This document shows, one piece after another, positions 62,035 to 64,000 of a DNA stretch of 64,000 nucleotides. Source of the DNA: GJ-E10 sp035625725 (GTDB lineage: Bacteria > Pseudomonadota > Gammaproteobacteria > Burkholderiales > Burkholderiaceae_F); the NCBI GenBank assembly GCA_035625725.1, contig DASPPB010000075.1, positions 1 through 64,000 on the forward strand, given 5' to 3'. Each line of letters opens with the position of its first letter. Within the stretch, counting starts at the first letter, position 1. The position numbers and the translations under genes were made by a program. Below the pieces are notes generated by a model, which saw nothing but the letters and a program-made list of their open reading frames with translations, was not told the origin of the DNA and did not search any database.

Positions 62035-62813
62035 CGAGGCCCAGCCGGATCAGGGTCCACGCGCACCCACACACTGGGAGCAGCGGGGGGCTCGGCCGTT
62101 GCGTTCAGAGTCTTGCTCGACGCAAGTTCGGTATCGCCCAGTGCGATCCATTGGCCCACGCGACCAAAGAGCACGGCCCCGAGCCCATTTGCGCCGCCGC
62201 CGGCAACCGCAAACGGCGCCTCGACGGCTCCCACCTGCAGCGGAACCAGATCAATGCGAACACCGTCGCGGCCCACGAGCGCAAAGCGCGCGGCAAATGC
62301 GGCAACTCCCTCGAAATAGACCACACCCGAAGCCGCGGGGGGCGGGCCGCCCGGCGAGCCAGGGGAACCTCCAACGGGAGGCGCGCCTGCGGGCGCCTGG
62401 CCATGGGGCGCAGGCGATGCTCCGGAGCCATGCCCCGGCGTGCCGCCCGCACCCATTGGCACGTGAAATTGCAGGCTCTGGACTGAGGGAAGGTCCACGC
62501 GCACGCTTTCGCCTTCCCGAACGTGCACGAGGCGAATGCTGTTCGAGGTCGACACGACTGTCGCGTTGGCGGCTGCGCCCGCGCGCTCGTCGCGATCGCC
62601 GCCCGAACCCGTGGACACGGTGTAGGAGCCGTCACGTTCGTGAAGAAAGTTGGGTCTGTCCTCCGGTGGCGTGTCTCGGACCCGGATCAGCAGCGCACGC
62701 GGGCTCTGGCCTGCGGCGCTTGTGTAGGCGAAGCCAAACCCTACCAAGAGCGCGACGCAAACGGCTGCAAGGCGCTTGGACACGGGCGGCAGCAAGTCAA
62801 GAGATCGCGGCAT
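62031..62813 (-). CDS. Secreted protein of unknown function with Gly/Pro-rich linker
   Basis: A 260-residue protein with a signal peptide (about 13-34) followed by two beta-rich parts, joined by a Gly/Pro/Ala-rich linker (about 132-165, GGTPGHGSG and GGSPGSPGGPP text). The first part has VSTSNSIRLVHVREGESV and the second has GRVGQWIALGD near the end. These recall a group of proteobacterial secreted proteins with secretin-like features, but I cannot name a family with confidence. It lies 151 nt downstream of ychF and converges with the DUF418 gene. Confidence 0.6.
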   Translation of the reverse strand: MPRSLDLLPPVSKRLAAVCVALLVGFGFAYTSAAGQSPRALLIRVRDTPPEDRPNFLHERDGSYTVSTGSGGDRDERAGAAANATVVSTSNSIRLVHVREGESVRVDLPSVQSLQFHVPMGAGGTPGHGSGASPAPHGQAPAGAPPVGGSPGSPGGPPPAASGVVYFEGVAAFAARFALVGRDGVRIDLVPLQVGAVEAPFAVAGGGANGLGAVLFGRVGQWIALGDTELASSKTLNATAEPPAAPSVWVRVDPDPAGPR

Positions 62814-62964
62814 CGCACGGCCTATCGGCCAATGGCCCGCGGCGCAGATCGCAATGCGGCGGGCGGCGAGTCGATCGACGGCATTGGCATACGATACCCG
62901 AGACGCGGCGTCGGCGCGCCCCGACCCGGGGGCCGTGGCACTGTGGGTGCGATGTCGCCGCACC

Positions 62965-64000
62965 TCACACGTTGAAACGAAAATGCATCACGTCGCCGTC
63001 TTTGACCACGTAGTCCTTGCCCTCCAGGCGCATCTTGCCCGCTTCCTTGGCGGCATGCTCGCCTTTGCAGCGCACGAAGTCCTCGTAGGCAATGGTCTCG
63101 GCGCGGATGAATCCCTTTTCGAAATCGGTGTGAATGACGCCCGCGGCCTGCGGTGCGGTCGCACCTTTGGCGACGGTCCATGCGCGCACCTCCTTGGGCC
63201 CCGCCGTGAAGTAGGTCTGCAGGCCCAGCAGCGAATAGGCGGCGCGGATGACGCGATTCAGACCCGGCTCCTGCATGCCCATGTCCTCCAGGAACACGCG
63301 CTTGTCTTCATCCGACAGGTCGGCAATTTCGGCCTCGGTGCGGGCGCAAACCGCGACGACCGGCGCACCCTCGCGGGCCGCGCGCGCGCGCACCGCCTCC
63401 AGCAGCGGATTGTTCTCGAAGCCGTGTTCCTCCACGTTGGCAACGTACATCGTTGGCTTCATGGTGAGCAAAAACAGCGGGCGCAGCACGGCCCGCTCCT
63501 CGGGGTAGAGCTCGACGCTGCGCGCCGGTTGCGCGCCGTCGAGCGCCGGCAAGATCTTCTGCAGAGCTGCGACCAATCGCTGGGCCTCTTTTTTTTCTTC
63601 TCCCGCCGCACCGGTCTTGGCCACCTTGGCGTAGCGGTTCATCTGCTTATCCACCGTCTGCAGATCGGCCAGGGCCAGTTCGGTGTCGATGACGTCGATA
63701 TCGGCTACCGGATCGACCCGACCTGCGACATGCACGACGTTGGGGTCCTCGAAACACCGCACGATGTGCGCGATGGCATCGCACTCGCGGATGTTGGCGA
63801 GGAACTGATTGCCCAGGCCCTCGCCCTTGCTCGCCCCGGCGACGAGACCGGCAATGTCGACGAACTCCACGGTGGCCGGCAGCACCCGCTGCGGCTCGAC
63901 GATCTGAGCTAAGGCCTGCAGGCGCGGGTCGGGGACCTCGACGATGCCTATGTTGGGCTCAATAGTGCAAAACGGATAGTTCTCCGCGGCAATCCCGGCT
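62965..64000 (-). CDS. ychF: Redox-regulated ATPase YchF (5' end beyond window)
   Basis: Obg-like ATPase that binds the ribosome and is linked to oxidative stress. The visible 344 codons run from AGIAAENYPFCTIEPN, which follows the P-loop, to the stop. VEFVDIAGLVAGASKGEGLGNQFL contains the G3 region, NVEEHGFENNPLLEAVRARA follows the nucleotide-specificity motif (MYVANVEE in place of NKxD), and the C-terminal TGS domain ends in HTDFEKGFIRAETIAYEDF and GDVMHFRFNV. About 20-25 N-terminal residues with the P-loop lie outside the window. Confidence 0.95.
   Translation of the reverse strand, partial: AGIAAENYPFCTIEPNIGIVEVPDPRLQALAQIVEPQRVLPATVEFVDIAGLVAGASKGEGLGNQFLANIRECDAIAHIVRCFEDPNVVHVAGRVDPVADIDVIDTELALADLQTVDKQMNRYAKVAKTGAAGEEKKEAQRLVAALQKILPALDGAQPARSVELYPEERAVLRPLFLLTMKPTMYVANVEEHGFENNPLLEAVRARAAREGAPVVAVCARTEAEIADLSDEDKRVFLEDMGMQEPGLNRVIRAAYSLLGLQTYFTAGPKEVRAWTVAKGATAPQAAGVIHTDFEKGFIRAETIAYEDFVRCKGEHAAKEAGKMRLEGKDYVVKDGDVMHFRFNV

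Overview
The window is high-GC chromosomal DNA from a Gram-negative bacterium, most likely a betaproteobacterium (Burkholderiales or a near relative). The reasons are two lipid A type acyltransferases, an S-adenosylhomocysteine riboswitch in front of ahcY-metF, a CIRCE operator in front of rpoH, a HiPIP gene, and gene strings such as dapF-DUF484, gpmA-envC-ctpA, rhodanese-grx-secB-gpsA and ppk-sixA/ppx. Nearly all of it is densely packed core genome with many 4-nt start/stop overlaps. I see no phage, insertion sequence, CRISPR array, rRNA or tRNA gene.

Layout. 0-9 kb: ilvA, a VIT-type metal transporter, a PLP transsulfuration-type enzyme behind a possible attenuator, the run folM-like/folB/ttcA, midA, cca and an NDUFA9-like Rossmann protein. 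9-15 kb: the methyl cycle, metK and then ahcY-metF-slt, all on the minus strand. An SAH riboswitch precedes ahcY, and a structured leader that may be a SAM-II-type pseudoknot precedes metK. 15-20 kb: two lpxL-like genes, dapF, DUF484 and an rlmI-like gene. 20-26 kb: an M50 protease, a COG0523 metallochaperone GTPase next to a zinc-finger-less dksA, then ctpA-envC-gpmA. 26.9-30.5 kb: rhodanese, glutaredoxin, secB, gpsA, sco and a HiPIP gene.

30.5-38 kb is the most accessory-looking metabolic block: a four-gene 2-oxoacid:acceptor oxidoreductase operon (gamma, alpha, beta, and a GltD-like flavoprotein fused to ferredoxin modules). It is followed by a 941-residue ACP/acyl-adenylating/acyltransferase fusion. 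38-41.6 kb: a flavoprotein dehydrogenase, trmL and a bioC-like methyltransferase. 41.6-46.8 kb: the prkA-yeaH-spoVR stress operon. Its start region is partly duplicated upstream, giving a short ORF that contains a perfect 41-nt hairpin.

47-60 kb: rpoH, a PhnD-like binding protein paired with a PAS/GAF/GGDEF/EAL protein, ftsE-ftsX (with a strikingly degenerate FtsE ATPase), the polyphosphate genes ppk, sixA and ppx, then ftsY and rsmD. This is the classical rsmD-ftsY-ftsE-ftsX-rpoH neighbourhood split by inserts. 60-64 kb: coaD, a DUF418 membrane protein, an unknown secreted protein and the 3' part of ychF, which is cut by the window edge.

The items most worth a second look are the duplicated prkA start with its hairpin, the FtsE that lacks most catalytic motifs, the oxidoreductase plus fusion-ligase block, and the metK leader.
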